Source of the DNA: Psychroserpens mesophilus
GTDB lineage: Bacteria > Bacteroidota > Bacteroidia > Flavobacteriales > Flavobacteriaceae
Direction of reading: 5' to 3'
Assembly (NCBI RefSeq): GCF_000826645.1
Contig: NZ_JXJP01000006.1
Coordinates: forward strand, 124,001 to 188,000
DNA: 64,000 nucleotides
In this document: positions 26,830-35,662 of the stretch, piece after piece
How positions within the stretch are numbered: position 1 is the stretch's first letter
How the letters are laid out: each line of letters begins with the position of its first letter
Program-made: the position numbers and the translations under genes
The notes under the pieces: model-generated
Databases searched by the model: none
Told to the model about the DNA's origin: nothing
What the model saw: the letters and a program-made list of their open reading frames with translations, nothing else

Positions 26830-27684
26830 CTATTGATCAAGTTGAATGGTATTTCTAAAATAGCGTTGAACGACATTAGGATCAGGTAAAAGAGCTTTGC
26901 AATTAGTTCCTTTATTATCGTAGTCAAACAAACTTAATACGTATTTAATACTTTCTAATCTAGCTTGTTTTTTATCGTTTGATTTGATTACGACCCAAGG
27001 CGAAAAGGAGTTGTGAGTTCGCGAGAACATTTGGTTTTTATGTACTGTAAAATCATCCCATAATTCTTGACCTTTTTCATCAACTGGACTAAATTTCCAT
27101 TTTTTGAGTGAGTTTTTCAATCGTTTTTCAAAACGACGCTGCTGTTCTTCTTTAGAGACTGAAAACCAGAATTTAATAATAGTGGTTCCTGATTCATACA
27201 GCATATTTTCAAATTCAGGGACCTGAATCATAAATCGGTTATACTGTTGTTTTGTGCAAAAACCCATAACAGGCTCTACAACGGCTCGATTATACCAGCT
27301 TCTATCGAAAAAGACAATCTCACCAGCGTTAGGCAATTCTTTGATATACCTGTTAAAATACCATTGGTTTTTTTCAACTTCTGTGGGTTTATTTAAGGCT
27401 ACAATTCGCATTGCTCTCGGATTAAGATGTTCTTTAAAACGCTTAATCGTTCCACCTTTACCAGAGGCATCTCGACCTTCAAATATGATTCCTATTTTTT
27501 TGTTTTCTTTTTGAACCCATCGCTGAAAATCTACAAGTTCAGCTTGAAGAGGAAGTAATTGCTGTTCATACTCGTATTTTTCTAAAGCAGACACGTAATC
27601 GGGATGATCGTTTTTGTGCTTTTTTAAATATGAAATTACATCTAAATTGGTTTTGAATGATTTGATAAGTTCTTCTGTGAGCAT
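26830..27684 (-). CDS. ppk2: polyphosphate kinase 2, copy B
   Basis: The 284-residue product has Walker A GRDASGKGG (70-78), NPRAMRIVALNKP, IVFFDRSWYNRA and the conserved C-terminal WDDFTVHKNQMFSRTH. It is class I-like as well. It has a longer N-terminus (KKHKNDHPDY) than copy A and a C-terminal tail (LLPDPNVVQRYFRNTIQLD). It is the first gene of the pair. Whether the pair works on different nucleotides or as a hetero-oligomer is not shown by sequence. Confidence 0.92.
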   Translation of the reverse strand: MLTEELIKSFKTNLDVISYLKKHKNDHPDYVSALEKYEYEQQLLPLQAELVDFQRWVQKENKKIGIIFEGRDASGKGGTIKRFKEHLNPRAMRIVALNKPTEVEKNQWYFNRYIKELPNAGEIVFFDRSWYNRAVVEPVMGFCTKQQYNRFMIQVPEFENMLYESGTTIIKFWFSVSKEEQQRRFEKRLKNSLKKWKFSPVDEKGQELWDDFTVHKNQMFSRTHNSFSPWVVIKSNDKKQARLESIKYVLSLFDYDNKGTNCKALLPDPNVVQRYFRNTIQLDQ

Positions 27685-27770
27685 TTATTATTAATTTACA
27701 TATAGCTTCTAAAATATGAAATATTCACAGCTTATTTTATGACTTATATCATTTATAAATTTTTAGAACA

Positions 27771-27800
27771 AAAAAACCTTCCATAGTAATGAAAGGTTTT
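27771..27800 (-). terminator. intrinsic terminator after fused E1
   Basis: On the minus strand AAAACCTTTCAT pairs with ATGGAAGGTTTT around the loop TACT, followed by T residues. It lies 28 bases after the stop of the E1 gene. Confidence 0.9.
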
Positions 27801-27827
27801 AAGTATTTATCTATTAAATTTTTAACA

Positions 27828-30239
27828 TTATCTCAATTTTGGATAATCACTAGGACTTACTTCATGCATCACGTTATATACTGCTTCAAAAATATCTTCA
27901 GCAGAAGGTTTTGAGAAATAATCACCATCAGTTCCATAGGCTGGACGATGTGGTTGCGCAGCTAAAGTTTTAGGTTGTGAATCTAAATATTGAAATGCAT
28001 TTTGAGTGTTTATAATTTCATTTAAAATATAAGCCGAAGCTCCTCCAGGGACATCTTCATCAATCACCATTAACCTGTTGGTTTTTGAAATACTTTTTAC
28101 AATATCATGATGAATATCAAAAGGTAATAAGGATTGAATGTCTATGACTTCCGCATCAATTCCGACTTCAAGAAGTTCTTTAGCTGTTTGTTCAACAATT
28201 CGAAGTGTCGAACCATAGGATACAAGTGTTATGTCGGTACCTTCTTTTACAGTTTCAACAACTCCAATAGGTGTTTTGAATTCGCCTATATTGTTTGGTA
28301 GCTTTTCTTTTAAACGATAACCATTTAAACATTCAATAATTAAAGCAGGTTCATCACTTTCTAGAAGTGTGTTATAAAAACCTGCAGCTTTTGTCATATT
28401 TCTTGGGACTAAAACGTGAATGCCTCTTATGAGATTGATAATACCTCCTAGTTGTGAACCAGAATGCCAGATGCCTTCAAGTCTGTGACCACGTGTTCTT
28501 ACAATTAAAGGCGCTTTCTGCTTACCTCTGGTTCTGTATTGCAATGTTGCCAAATCATCACTCATGATTTGCAAAGCGTATAAAATATAATCTAAATATT
28601 GAATTTCAGCAATAGGTCTTAAACCACGCATTGCCATCCCAATTCCTTGTCCGAGAATGGTAGCCTCTCTAATACCTGCATCAGCAACTCTAAGTTCTCC
28701 ATATTTTTCCTGAAGACCTTCTAAGCCCTGATTAACATCACCAATATTACCAGCATCTTCTCCAAAAACTAAAGCTTGCGGGTAGTTATTAAAAATGGCG
28801 TCAAAGTTTTCTCTTAAAACGAGTCTGCCATCAACGTGTTCGGCATTGTTATCATAAGTAGGAACTACTTCTTTGATATTTGTTGCTGCATATTTTGAAT
28901 TGCTGTATAAATGCGAACTGTATTTAGGTTGAACCGATTCCATATAAGAGTTGATCCATGTTTGAGCATTATTTTTTTCAATAGATTTTTCAGAAACTAC
29001 ATATCGTAATGCTTTTCGGACAGCAGAAGCAATATCTCTTCTTACAGGTTCATCTATGCGTTTAAGGTCATTGATAATTTTATTGATAAATACTTTGTTA
29101 GAACTTGACTCTGAAAGTGAGATTAATAACGCTAAAGCTTCGTTTTGTTCCTTTTTAATAGGCTCTAAATAGGAATTCCAAGCTGCCTTTTTTCCATCAC
29201 GAACATTCTTTTTAATGGTTTTAGACAAAGCATCAAGCTCATCTTGATTAGCGATATTATTGCTAATCATCCATTTCTCCATTTGAGCAACACAATCATA
29301 TTCTTGTTCCCATTCCAGACGCTCTTTACTTTTATAGCGTTCATGAGATCCAGAGGTAGAATGCCCTTGAGGTTGTGTTAATTCTAAGACATGTATCATT
29401 ACCGGAACATGCTCTTCTCGTGCCATGTACTCGGCTTTCTGATACGTTTCAATTAATGCAGGATAGTCCCAGCCGTTAACTCTTAATATTTCGTAACCCT
29501 TATTGTTTTCATCTCTTTGGAAACCTTTTAAGATTTCTGAAATGTTTTCTTTTGTTGTTTGATGCTTAGCATGCACAGAAATGCCATATTCATCATCCCA
29601 AATATTGATAACCATAGGAACCTGTAAAACTCCAGCAGCATTGATGGTTTCAAAAAACAGGCCTTCACTTGTACTGGCATTACCAATTGTTCCCCAAGCA
29701 ATTTCGTTTCCATTTTTAGAGAAGTTAGCAGCATCGATGCCTTTAACTTGTCTGTAAATTTTAGAAGCTTGCGCTAATCCTAAAAGCCTTGGCATTTGAC
29801 CCGCTGTAGGAGAGATATCTGCACTCGAATTTTTTTGTTCTGTTAAGTTTTTCCATTCTCCATTCTCGTCAAGACTATGAGTTCCAAAATGACCTCCCAT
29901 TTGTCTTCCAGCAGACATTGGCTCTTCAGTAATATCGGTATTGGCATATAAACCAGCAAAAAATTGTTCTATAGTGAGTTCACCGATGGCCATCATGAAG
30001 GTTTGATCTCTGTAATAACCAGATCTAAAATCTCCATTCTTAAAAACTTTTGCCCAAGCGAGTTGTGGGATTTCTTTTCCATCACCAAAAATTCCAAATT
30101 TAGCCTTTCCGGTTAAGACTTCACGTCGTCCTAGTAAACTACATTCTCTGCTAGTAAGAGCAATTTTATAGTCGTTTAAAACTTCAGATTTAAAGTCCTC
30201 AAAAGTTAAATCAGTTTTTATATTAGAATCGGTTTGCAT
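27828..30239 (-). CDS. fused alpha/beta 2-oxoacid (branched-chain type) dehydrogenase E1
   Basis: E1 of the branched-chain 2-oxoacid dehydrogenase complex decarboxylates the 2-oxoacid with thiamine diphosphate and passes the acyl group to E2. The 803-residue product joins the alpha half (about 1-430) to the beta half (about 465-803: VFGEDAGNIGDVNQGLEGL, GQGIGMAMRGLRPIAEIQYLDYI, HSGSQLGG), the usual Bacteroidota layout. The cofactor region is odd: the expected GDGxxSEG reads GNASTSEG (Asn187) and the expected NN-GY reads DDEY (Asp216), spaced 29 as in the human enzyme. No E2 or E3 gene is adjacent. It has its own promoter (30259-30289) and terminator. Confidence 0.93.
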   Translation of the reverse strand: MQTDSNIKTDLTFEDFKSEVLNDYKIALTSRECSLLGRREVLTGKAKFGIFGDGKEIPQLAWAKVFKNGDFRSGYYRDQTFMMAIGELTIEQFFAGLYANTDITEEPMSAGRQMGGHFGTHSLDENGEWKNLTEQKNSSADISPTAGQMPRLLGLAQASKIYRQVKGIDAANFSKNGNEIAWGTIGNASTSEGLFFETINAAGVLQVPMVINIWDDEYGISVHAKHQTTKENISEILKGFQRDENNKGYEILRVNGWDYPALIETYQKAEYMAREEHVPVMIHVLELTQPQGHSTSGSHERYKSKERLEWEQEYDCVAQMEKWMISNNIANQDELDALSKTIKKNVRDGKKAAWNSYLEPIKKEQNEALALLISLSESSSNKVFINKIINDLKRIDEPVRRDIASAVRKALRYVVSEKSIEKNNAQTWINSYMESVQPKYSSHLYSNSKYAATNIKEVVPTYDNNAEHVDGRLVLRENFDAIFNNYPQALVFGEDAGNIGDVNQGLEGLQEKYGELRVADAGIREATILGQGIGMAMRGLRPIAEIQYLDYILYALQIMSDDLATLQYRTRGKQKAPLIVRTRGHRLEGIWHSGSQLGGIINLIRGIHVLVPRNMTKAAGFYNTLLESDEPALIIECLNGYRLKEKLPNNIGEFKTPIGVVETVKEGTDITLVSYGSTLRIVEQTAKELLEVGIDAEVIDIQSLLPFDIHHDIVKSISKTNRLMVIDEDVPGGASAYILNEIINTQNAFQYLDSQPKTLAAQPHRPAYGTDGDYFSKPSAEDIFEAVYNVMHEVSPSDYPKLR

Positions 30240-30258
30240 AGCCTTGAATTATATGTTA

Positions 30259-30289
30259 CAAATTTAACTAAAGTTTCTATGTTTTACAA
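30259..30289 (-). promoter_or_regulatory. promoter TTG-N20-TAAATTTG for fused E1
   Basis: On the minus strand TTG (30289-30287) and TAAATTTG (30266-30259) fit the Bacteroidota -33/-7 pattern. Transcription would start about 12 bases before the start codon. Confidence 0.62.
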
Positions 30290-30391
30290 CGTTGTGTTTT
30301 GTTATAAATTTAAGAAATTATCATAAAAACATAATATTTTTTACGAAATTCTTATTTTGGGTTAATAAATATGGATTTGGTTAAGAATTTT

Positions 30392-33244
30392 CTAAAACCA
30401 TTTACGTCTAAACAATCCTAAAAGTCTGCCAGGATCTAAGGTAAATAAAATACGAATACGTTCTTCATAATTTCGCTGACCAACTTCCCATCCTAAATTG
30501 GAGTAAATTGGAAAGTAAATTTCAAAATAATCTGTTATTAAATTCAAGCGAATACCAGAGTCGTATACAACATTTGGATTTTCACTACGGTTTTTTACTA
30601 AACCTAAATCTCCATAAGCTTCAATATATTTCCATAACGTGGTACTTGCATTTACAGTGGTCATCCAACGGTTGGCAAATGGTGTTTCTAACATAGATTT
30701 AAATCCGCCTTCGGCAATGATAATTTGCTGACTAAAAATACCTGATGATTCTGAACGACCTAAGTAGTTGTAATCAAAAAGGTAGTCTGTTGGTCGGTCT
30801 AAAGCAAAACTAAAGTAGTCTGATTCAGAATCTGTTCTATTATATAAAAATGTTCCAGCGAAAAAGCGAATATTGAATTGTCTATTTCGTTCTGATAATT
30901 TTCGATACTCATAATTGACTGAAAATTTACCAAAGCGTTCTGCAAACTGAAGATCGTAAAACCAGCGTTTAAAATTAATAATTCCAGGTTTTCCTGTGAC
31001 GTATCTTAGATTAAACACACTGTAATCTGGGACTTCAATAATATCATTGTCAACTTCAAAAATTGTATCATCACCAACATCTCTTCTAATGGACAGAAAT
31101 CTAAAATTTAACTCTTTAAAGATATCAGAACGAAGGTCGTCGTTATCTCTGAAACTAAATAACAGACTTGGAGAAATTCTGGTCACAAAAGCATCTTCAG
31201 CAAATGAAGCATAACTAGCTTTCATACCATAAGATATACCATATAAATCTCTGTCTTCAATATTGTGAGTATAATTAATGGCAGCACCTCCAGTTAGAGA
31301 TTTTGAGTTGGTTCCATACTGTGGTGAAATTCTATAACTAAGACGTTTTCTTAGAAGAGTTTTGTTGTAAAATTTACCACCAAGTGTTAATCCATCATAA
31401 ATATTATTAAACTCAATTAAAGGCATCATGAACACCTGATTGTAATAAGGATCTTCTATATCTTGTATAAGTCTAAATTGAAGTGGTTTATTATTTAAAA
31501 AATTACTGTTAAGGGATTTGTAATTATCTCTTAAGTTAAATTCAGGAATGGTATTATCATAATTTAAAGCAAATTTTGCGTTTTCATTTTTTGGAATGGT
31601 GAGTGTTTTGCTTTTATTAATATTTTCAATCCATGTTTTAGATAAAATAGAATCTTTATCAAGAGTGAACAATGATACAGGGACAGAATTATCTCTCTTG
31701 TTTATGATTGTTAATGTAATTGAATCCTCTGTCGCTTCAACATTTTTTATTTTGAAATCAATCTTTTTTCGTGAATTAACATAATCAGTAAAAAACCAAC
31801 TCACATCTTTACCTGTGTTTTTCTTCAGAAGATTTTCAAAAGCTGTTGACGATGTGATTTTAAGTTTCTCATGAGTTAGATATTGCTTAATAGTAGATTC
31901 GACGGTATTGTTGTTTACAAAATCGTCTAAATATCTTAAACCAACACCAGCTTTATATTTGCTGGCAATATTTGAATTGAATTTTAAAAGGGAATCTTTA
32001 GACGTTGTTAAGGCCTGATCTCTGTTAGTTCTTGCCATTTGCATATAAAACAATACAAATTGATCGTTGTAAGTTAAATCGGCAGCATGAAAAGATCTAA
32101 TTCCCCAAACATTTGCAAGCGTTCCAATCATTTTCGTTTCTGGATAAAAGTCTTCAATATACTTCATCAGATAATAAATCTGAATACCTTCCTTAAGCCA
32201 GTAATCTTTTCTCGAATTTACTAATAGTGTATTGTCCAGATAATTCTTTAGAGCAGTTTTAAGCAGTTTTAATTCATATTGAAAGCTATCTGGAAACGGT
32301 CTGATAAAATCAGGTAACTGATTCAAGCCATATAATGGGTCTTTTTTGTAATCGCTTTTTGTAATTAGAAGTCGCTCGTGTGGATAATCCCCTAGATTTT
32401 GCGTAATATAACGAGTTATTTTATCTGTAATCAGTGCTTTTTCTTCAGCAGTAATACTTTTACTATTGATATCTGAAACAATACTGAAATCATCTGTTTG
32501 TACAAATTTAAATTCGGAAAACCTTACCAGTACAAAGGTTGTATTAACCCTGTCTTTACCATATAGCTTAATAATTTGTTCATTTTTAGTTTGCTGAATG
32601 TCAACGGTATTCAATTCAGAAATAAACGTATAGCCAAGCGGAAATGTAATTTCAAAATTCAAGTTCGCTTTTGGTGTGTACAGATCATCTAAATTTTTGT
32701 TACTGTATATTTGCCAGTTTCCATCATAAACGGCAGGAGTTAGGTACCAATATTTTAAATTAAATTCTTTGTTTTCAGTAATACCATAGCCTGTAAACGT
32801 ATGATCAGGTAAGACTAAATTATAGGTTAGATTAAGTTCATAGTTTTGATTGGGTAATAGAGGAGCATCTAATTGAATTTTTACAATATCTGGTTGCCCG
32901 ATGGGATTGTTAAAATTGAGGACATCACCCGTTTTATTTTTTAAATCAGTGATTGTTGTATAACCACGTTGATTACTTTTAGCCAAATGGAATTTTAAGC
33001 TAAATTCTTCTTCAAATCGTTTCGCTAAAGGTGTTTTTTTTGTAGAGTAAGCGTTGTTCCAATCGTTAAGGTAAATCACTTTTAAAGTATCGCTACTTGA
33101 ATTATGATAAACGATGCGTTGTTTTATATAAATGGTTTTATTTTCAATGTCAAAATCGGCTTTTAGGTCCATAGTATTTTGACCAAAACCAACGGCATAT
33201 AAGCACAAACTAATTGCAATACAAAGGGATCGTTTTAATTTCAA
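30392..33244 (-). CDS. M1-aminopeptidase-like domain fused to an outer-membrane beta-barrel
   Basis: The 950-residue product has a signal peptide (about 1-21), an M1/gluzincin-like N-terminal beta domain and peptidase-like domain (to about 560), and a C-terminal half (about 610-950) of alternating amphipathic strands ending LLGLFRRKWF, which looks like an outer-membrane barrel. The M1 Glu motif survives as WLKEG (349-353), but there is no HExxH anywhere; the matching place reads YELKL (323-327), so the zinc site is gone. It is probably a non-catalytic or altered outer-membrane protein. The nuclease gene overlaps its start by 4 bases (coupled). Confidence 0.8.
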   Translation of the reverse strand: MKLKRSLCIAISLCLYAVGFGQNTMDLKADFDIENKTIYIKQRIVYHNSSSDTLKVIYLNDWNNAYSTKKTPLAKRFEEEFSLKFHLAKSNQRGYTTITDLKNKTGDVLNFNNPIGQPDIVKIQLDAPLLPNQNYELNLTYNLVLPDHTFTGYGITENKEFNLKYWYLTPAVYDGNWQIYSNKNLDDLYTPKANLNFEITFPLGYTFISELNTVDIQQTKNEQIIKLYGKDRVNTTFVLVRFSEFKFVQTDDFSIVSDINSKSITAEEKALITDKITRYITQNLGDYPHERLLITKSDYKKDPLYGLNQLPDFIRPFPDSFQYELKLLKTALKNYLDNTLLVNSRKDYWLKEGIQIYYLMKYIEDFYPETKMIGTLANVWGIRSFHAADLTYNDQFVLFYMQMARTNRDQALTTSKDSLLKFNSNIASKYKAGVGLRYLDDFVNNNTVESTIKQYLTHEKLKITSSTAFENLLKKNTGKDVSWFFTDYVNSRKKIDFKIKNVEATEDSITLTIINKRDNSVPVSLFTLDKDSILSKTWIENINKSKTLTIPKNENAKFALNYDNTIPEFNLRDNYKSLNSNFLNNKPLQFRLIQDIEDPYYNQVFMMPLIEFNNIYDGLTLGGKFYNKTLLRKRLSYRISPQYGTNSKSLTGGAAINYTHNIEDRDLYGISYGMKASYASFAEDAFVTRISPSLLFSFRDNDDLRSDIFKELNFRFLSIRRDVGDDTIFEVDNDIIEVPDYSVFNLRYVTGKPGIINFKRWFYDLQFAERFGKFSVNYEYRKLSERNRQFNIRFFAGTFLYNRTDSESDYFSFALDRPTDYLFDYNYLGRSESSGIFSQQIIIAEGGFKSMLETPFANRWMTTVNASTTLWKYIEAYGDLGLVKNRSENPNVVYDSGIRLNLITDYFEIYFPIYSNLGWEVGQRNYEERIRILFTLDPGRLLGLFRRKWF

Positions 33245-34509
33245 TGTGCTATAATGAATTTTAAAGGTTTAATCTGTACCTCTGGAGAGGTTATATAATA
33301 TATACCATTTGCCATAGAAGAGATGTTCTCTTCAATATATAACGAATTTTGAACAGAAATAGTTTTGATAATTTGTCCTAAACTATTGTTAATTATTACT
33401 GTGTTCAATTGAGCTGAAGGATTTAACTTGAGCATAAGAACATCGCTAACTATATTTGATCCAGCAAATTGTAAAGCTTTAATTACCGAAAATGTTTCTA
33501 GAGATAAGGTTTGGTTGGTTTGTAACTCTAAAGTGACTGGAAGATGATCACTAAAATCATGTAAAGCATCTCTTATGAATGCTGAATAATCTGTTCCTGC
33601 ACAATCGGAAGAATTAATAGCTTGGTTGTAGCATTGAATATTTCCATTGTTTCCATAGACTTTATATGTGTCTTCAACAAACTTAATTTCCTGATTCGTT
33701 TGCATATTTTCAGAAGTCAGGATAAAGTCAAACCGATCATCAAATCCACCAGTAGAACCACCAAAACCAGTTTGAGTTCTTGTCGATTGCGTCATCACAT
33801 CAATATAATTGGTGTTGTTATGCCAGCTTCCAACCTGGTTTGCTGGATCAATAAAATCTATAGTATTGGTGTCGTCTAAATCTAAGAGTTCTTCAAAAGC
33901 CGGTTCAGAATTTGTATATACATTTAAATCGCCAGCTAAAACCACATTACTATCTGAAGGTAATGTTTCCAAATAAGCGATTAAATCTTCAATCATTTGA
34001 AAACGTAATGCTTGATTTTCAATACCACTAGAGGCTTTTAAATGGCACACTATGATATCAATGTAAACAGGATTCGTATTAGATTCTACCGAATTGATTT
34101 TCATTCGGTAATGATTAAAATCTCTAAAAATACTAGTGATAATCGTTTGGCTTTCTAGAACAAATTTAGAACTGTCGTAATAGATTAAATTTTGAAGATC
34201 ATTCTGATCACTAATGTTATCATCAGACGTATTAAATTCAAAAATAGCGCTTTGGTAATCGGGATTTATAAACTGAAGACTACTCAAGATATTGTTTGCT
34301 CCAGTTTCATTATTAAGTTCACATACCATAAATAGGTCTGGTCTGTAATCGTTTAAAATTAATTCTAAATATTGCAAACGATTAGGTACAGCGTCCTCTA
34401 AAGGAAAGTTTAATAAATTGTAAAACATCAATTTAAAATTCTCCTGAGCATGCAATCCATGAAATGCAAAGATGCAAAGCATCCACACCAAACATATTTT
34501 CTTTTTCAT
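33241..34509 (-). CDS. T9SS-secreted endonuclease/exonuclease/phosphatase-family protein
   Basis: The start is set at the Met giving MKKKICLVWMLC, the natural start of the signal peptide (to about HGLHAQ). The mature protein of about 395 residues has an EEP-fold core: FMVCELNNETG (metal-binding Glu), VVLAGDLNVY (Asp/Asn) and the C-terminal DFSDHLPVTLEL with the catalytic His. A type IX secretion sorting domain follows (about the last 85 residues, ending PLKFIIAH). The substrate could be DNA, RNA or a phosphorylated sugar or lipid; the family alone does not decide. Its stop overlaps the start of the M1-like barrel gene by 4 bases. Confidence 0.88.
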   Translation of the reverse strand: MKKKICLVWMLCIFAFHGLHAQENFKLMFYNLLNFPLEDAVPNRLQYLELILNDYRPDLFMVCELNNETGANNILSSLQFINPDYQSAIFEFNTSDDNISDQNDLQNLIYYDSSKFVLESQTIITSIFRDFNHYRMKINSVESNTNPVYIDIIVCHLKASSGIENQALRFQMIEDLIAYLETLPSDSNVVLAGDLNVYTNSEPAFEELLDLDDTNTIDFIDPANQVGSWHNNTNYIDVMTQSTRTQTGFGGSTGGFDDRFDFILTSENMQTNQEIKFVEDTYKVYGNNGNIQCYNQAINSSDCAGTDYSAFIRDALHDFSDHLPVTLELQTNQTLSLETFSVIKALQFAGSNIVSDVLMLKLNPSAQLNTVIINNSLGQIIKTISVQNSLYIEENISSMANGIYYITSPEVQIKPLKFIIAH

Positions 34510-34536
34510 AGCCTTCGTAAAGAGCAAATGTTGGTT

Positions 34537-35226
34537 TTAGAAATTTGGACTCAATCCATATTCTTTATAGAAACTGTCTAAAATATCGATTACCTGATCT
34601 GCTGTATCTACAACATGTATCAGGTCTAAGTCTTTCGGACTAATATTATTATTTGCGTTTAACAACGTAGTTTTAACCCAATCCATCAAACCTCCCCAAA
34701 AATCGGTTCCTACTAAGATGATTGGAAATTTTTCGATTTTGTTGGTTTGTATTAAGGTCATCGCTTCAAAAAGCTCATCCAAAGTACCAAAACCTCCTGG
34801 CATCACAACAAATCCTTGCGAATATTTAACAAACATTACTTTTCTAACAAAGAAATAATCGAAGTCTAAGCTTTTGTCTGAATCGATGTACGGATTGTCA
34901 TGCTGTTCAAAAGGCAAGTCGATGTTTAATCCAACAGAAGTGCCTCCAGCAATGTGAGCACCTTTATTTCCTGCTTCCATGATTCCTGGTCCACCACCAG
35001 TAATAACACCATAACCGTGTTCAACGATTCTCGTGGCAATTTCCTCAGTTAGTTTATAATATTTATGATCTGGTTTTGTTCTTGCTGATCCAAAAATAGA
35101 AACGCATGGTCCAATTTTACTTAGTTTTTCGTAACCACTTACGAATTCACCCATAATTTTAAAAATGGCCCAAGAGTCGTTGGTTTTAATTTCATTCCAA
35201 CCTTTAGCATTTAGTTCTTTTCTCAT
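34537..35226 (-). CDS. LOG-family Rossmann-fold protein (TIGR00730)
   Basis: The 229-residue product has the LOG signatures GGGPGIMEAGNKGA and MPGGFGTLDELFE. LOG proteins hydrolyse nucleoside 5'-monophosphates, releasing the base; plant and some bacterial members make cytokinins, and others are called lysine decarboxylase by mistake. The N-terminal part (WAIFKIMGEFVSGYEKLSKIG) is longer than in the shortest members. It lies 27 bases upstream of the nuclease start on the same strand and may lead an operon with it. TATTTTTG (minus, 35268-35261) is a -7 match about 35 bases before the start. Confidence 0.93.
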   Translation of the reverse strand: MRKELNAKGWNEIKTNDSWAIFKIMGEFVSGYEKLSKIGPCVSIFGSARTKPDHKYYKLTEEIATRIVEHGYGVITGGGPGIMEAGNKGAHIAGGTSVGLNIDLPFEQHDNPYIDSDKSLDFDYFFVRKVMFVKYSQGFVVMPGGFGTLDELFEAMTLIQTNKIEKFPIILVGTDFWGGLMDWVKTTLLNANNNISPKDLDLIHVVDTADQVIDILDSFYKEYGLSPNF

Positions 35227-35324
35227 GTATAATATAATAGTTAAGCACTTGTCAAAGTCACAAAAATAAGAGAAATAGAGATAAAAATGATAATTTATAC
35301 ATTAATAGTTAGCTGACTTATAAA

Positions 35325-35353
35325 CAAAAAAGGCAACCCAAATTGGATTGCCT
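35325..35353 (-). terminator. intrinsic terminator after the small membrane protein
   Basis: On the minus strand AAGGCAATCC pairs with GGGTTGCCTT (one U-G pair) around a short AT-rich loop, followed by a T-run. It lies 22 bases past the stop of the gene at 35375. Confidence 0.88.
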
Positions 35354-35374
35354 TAATATATCATGTATTATAAT

Positions 35375-35662
<288 letters not shown>

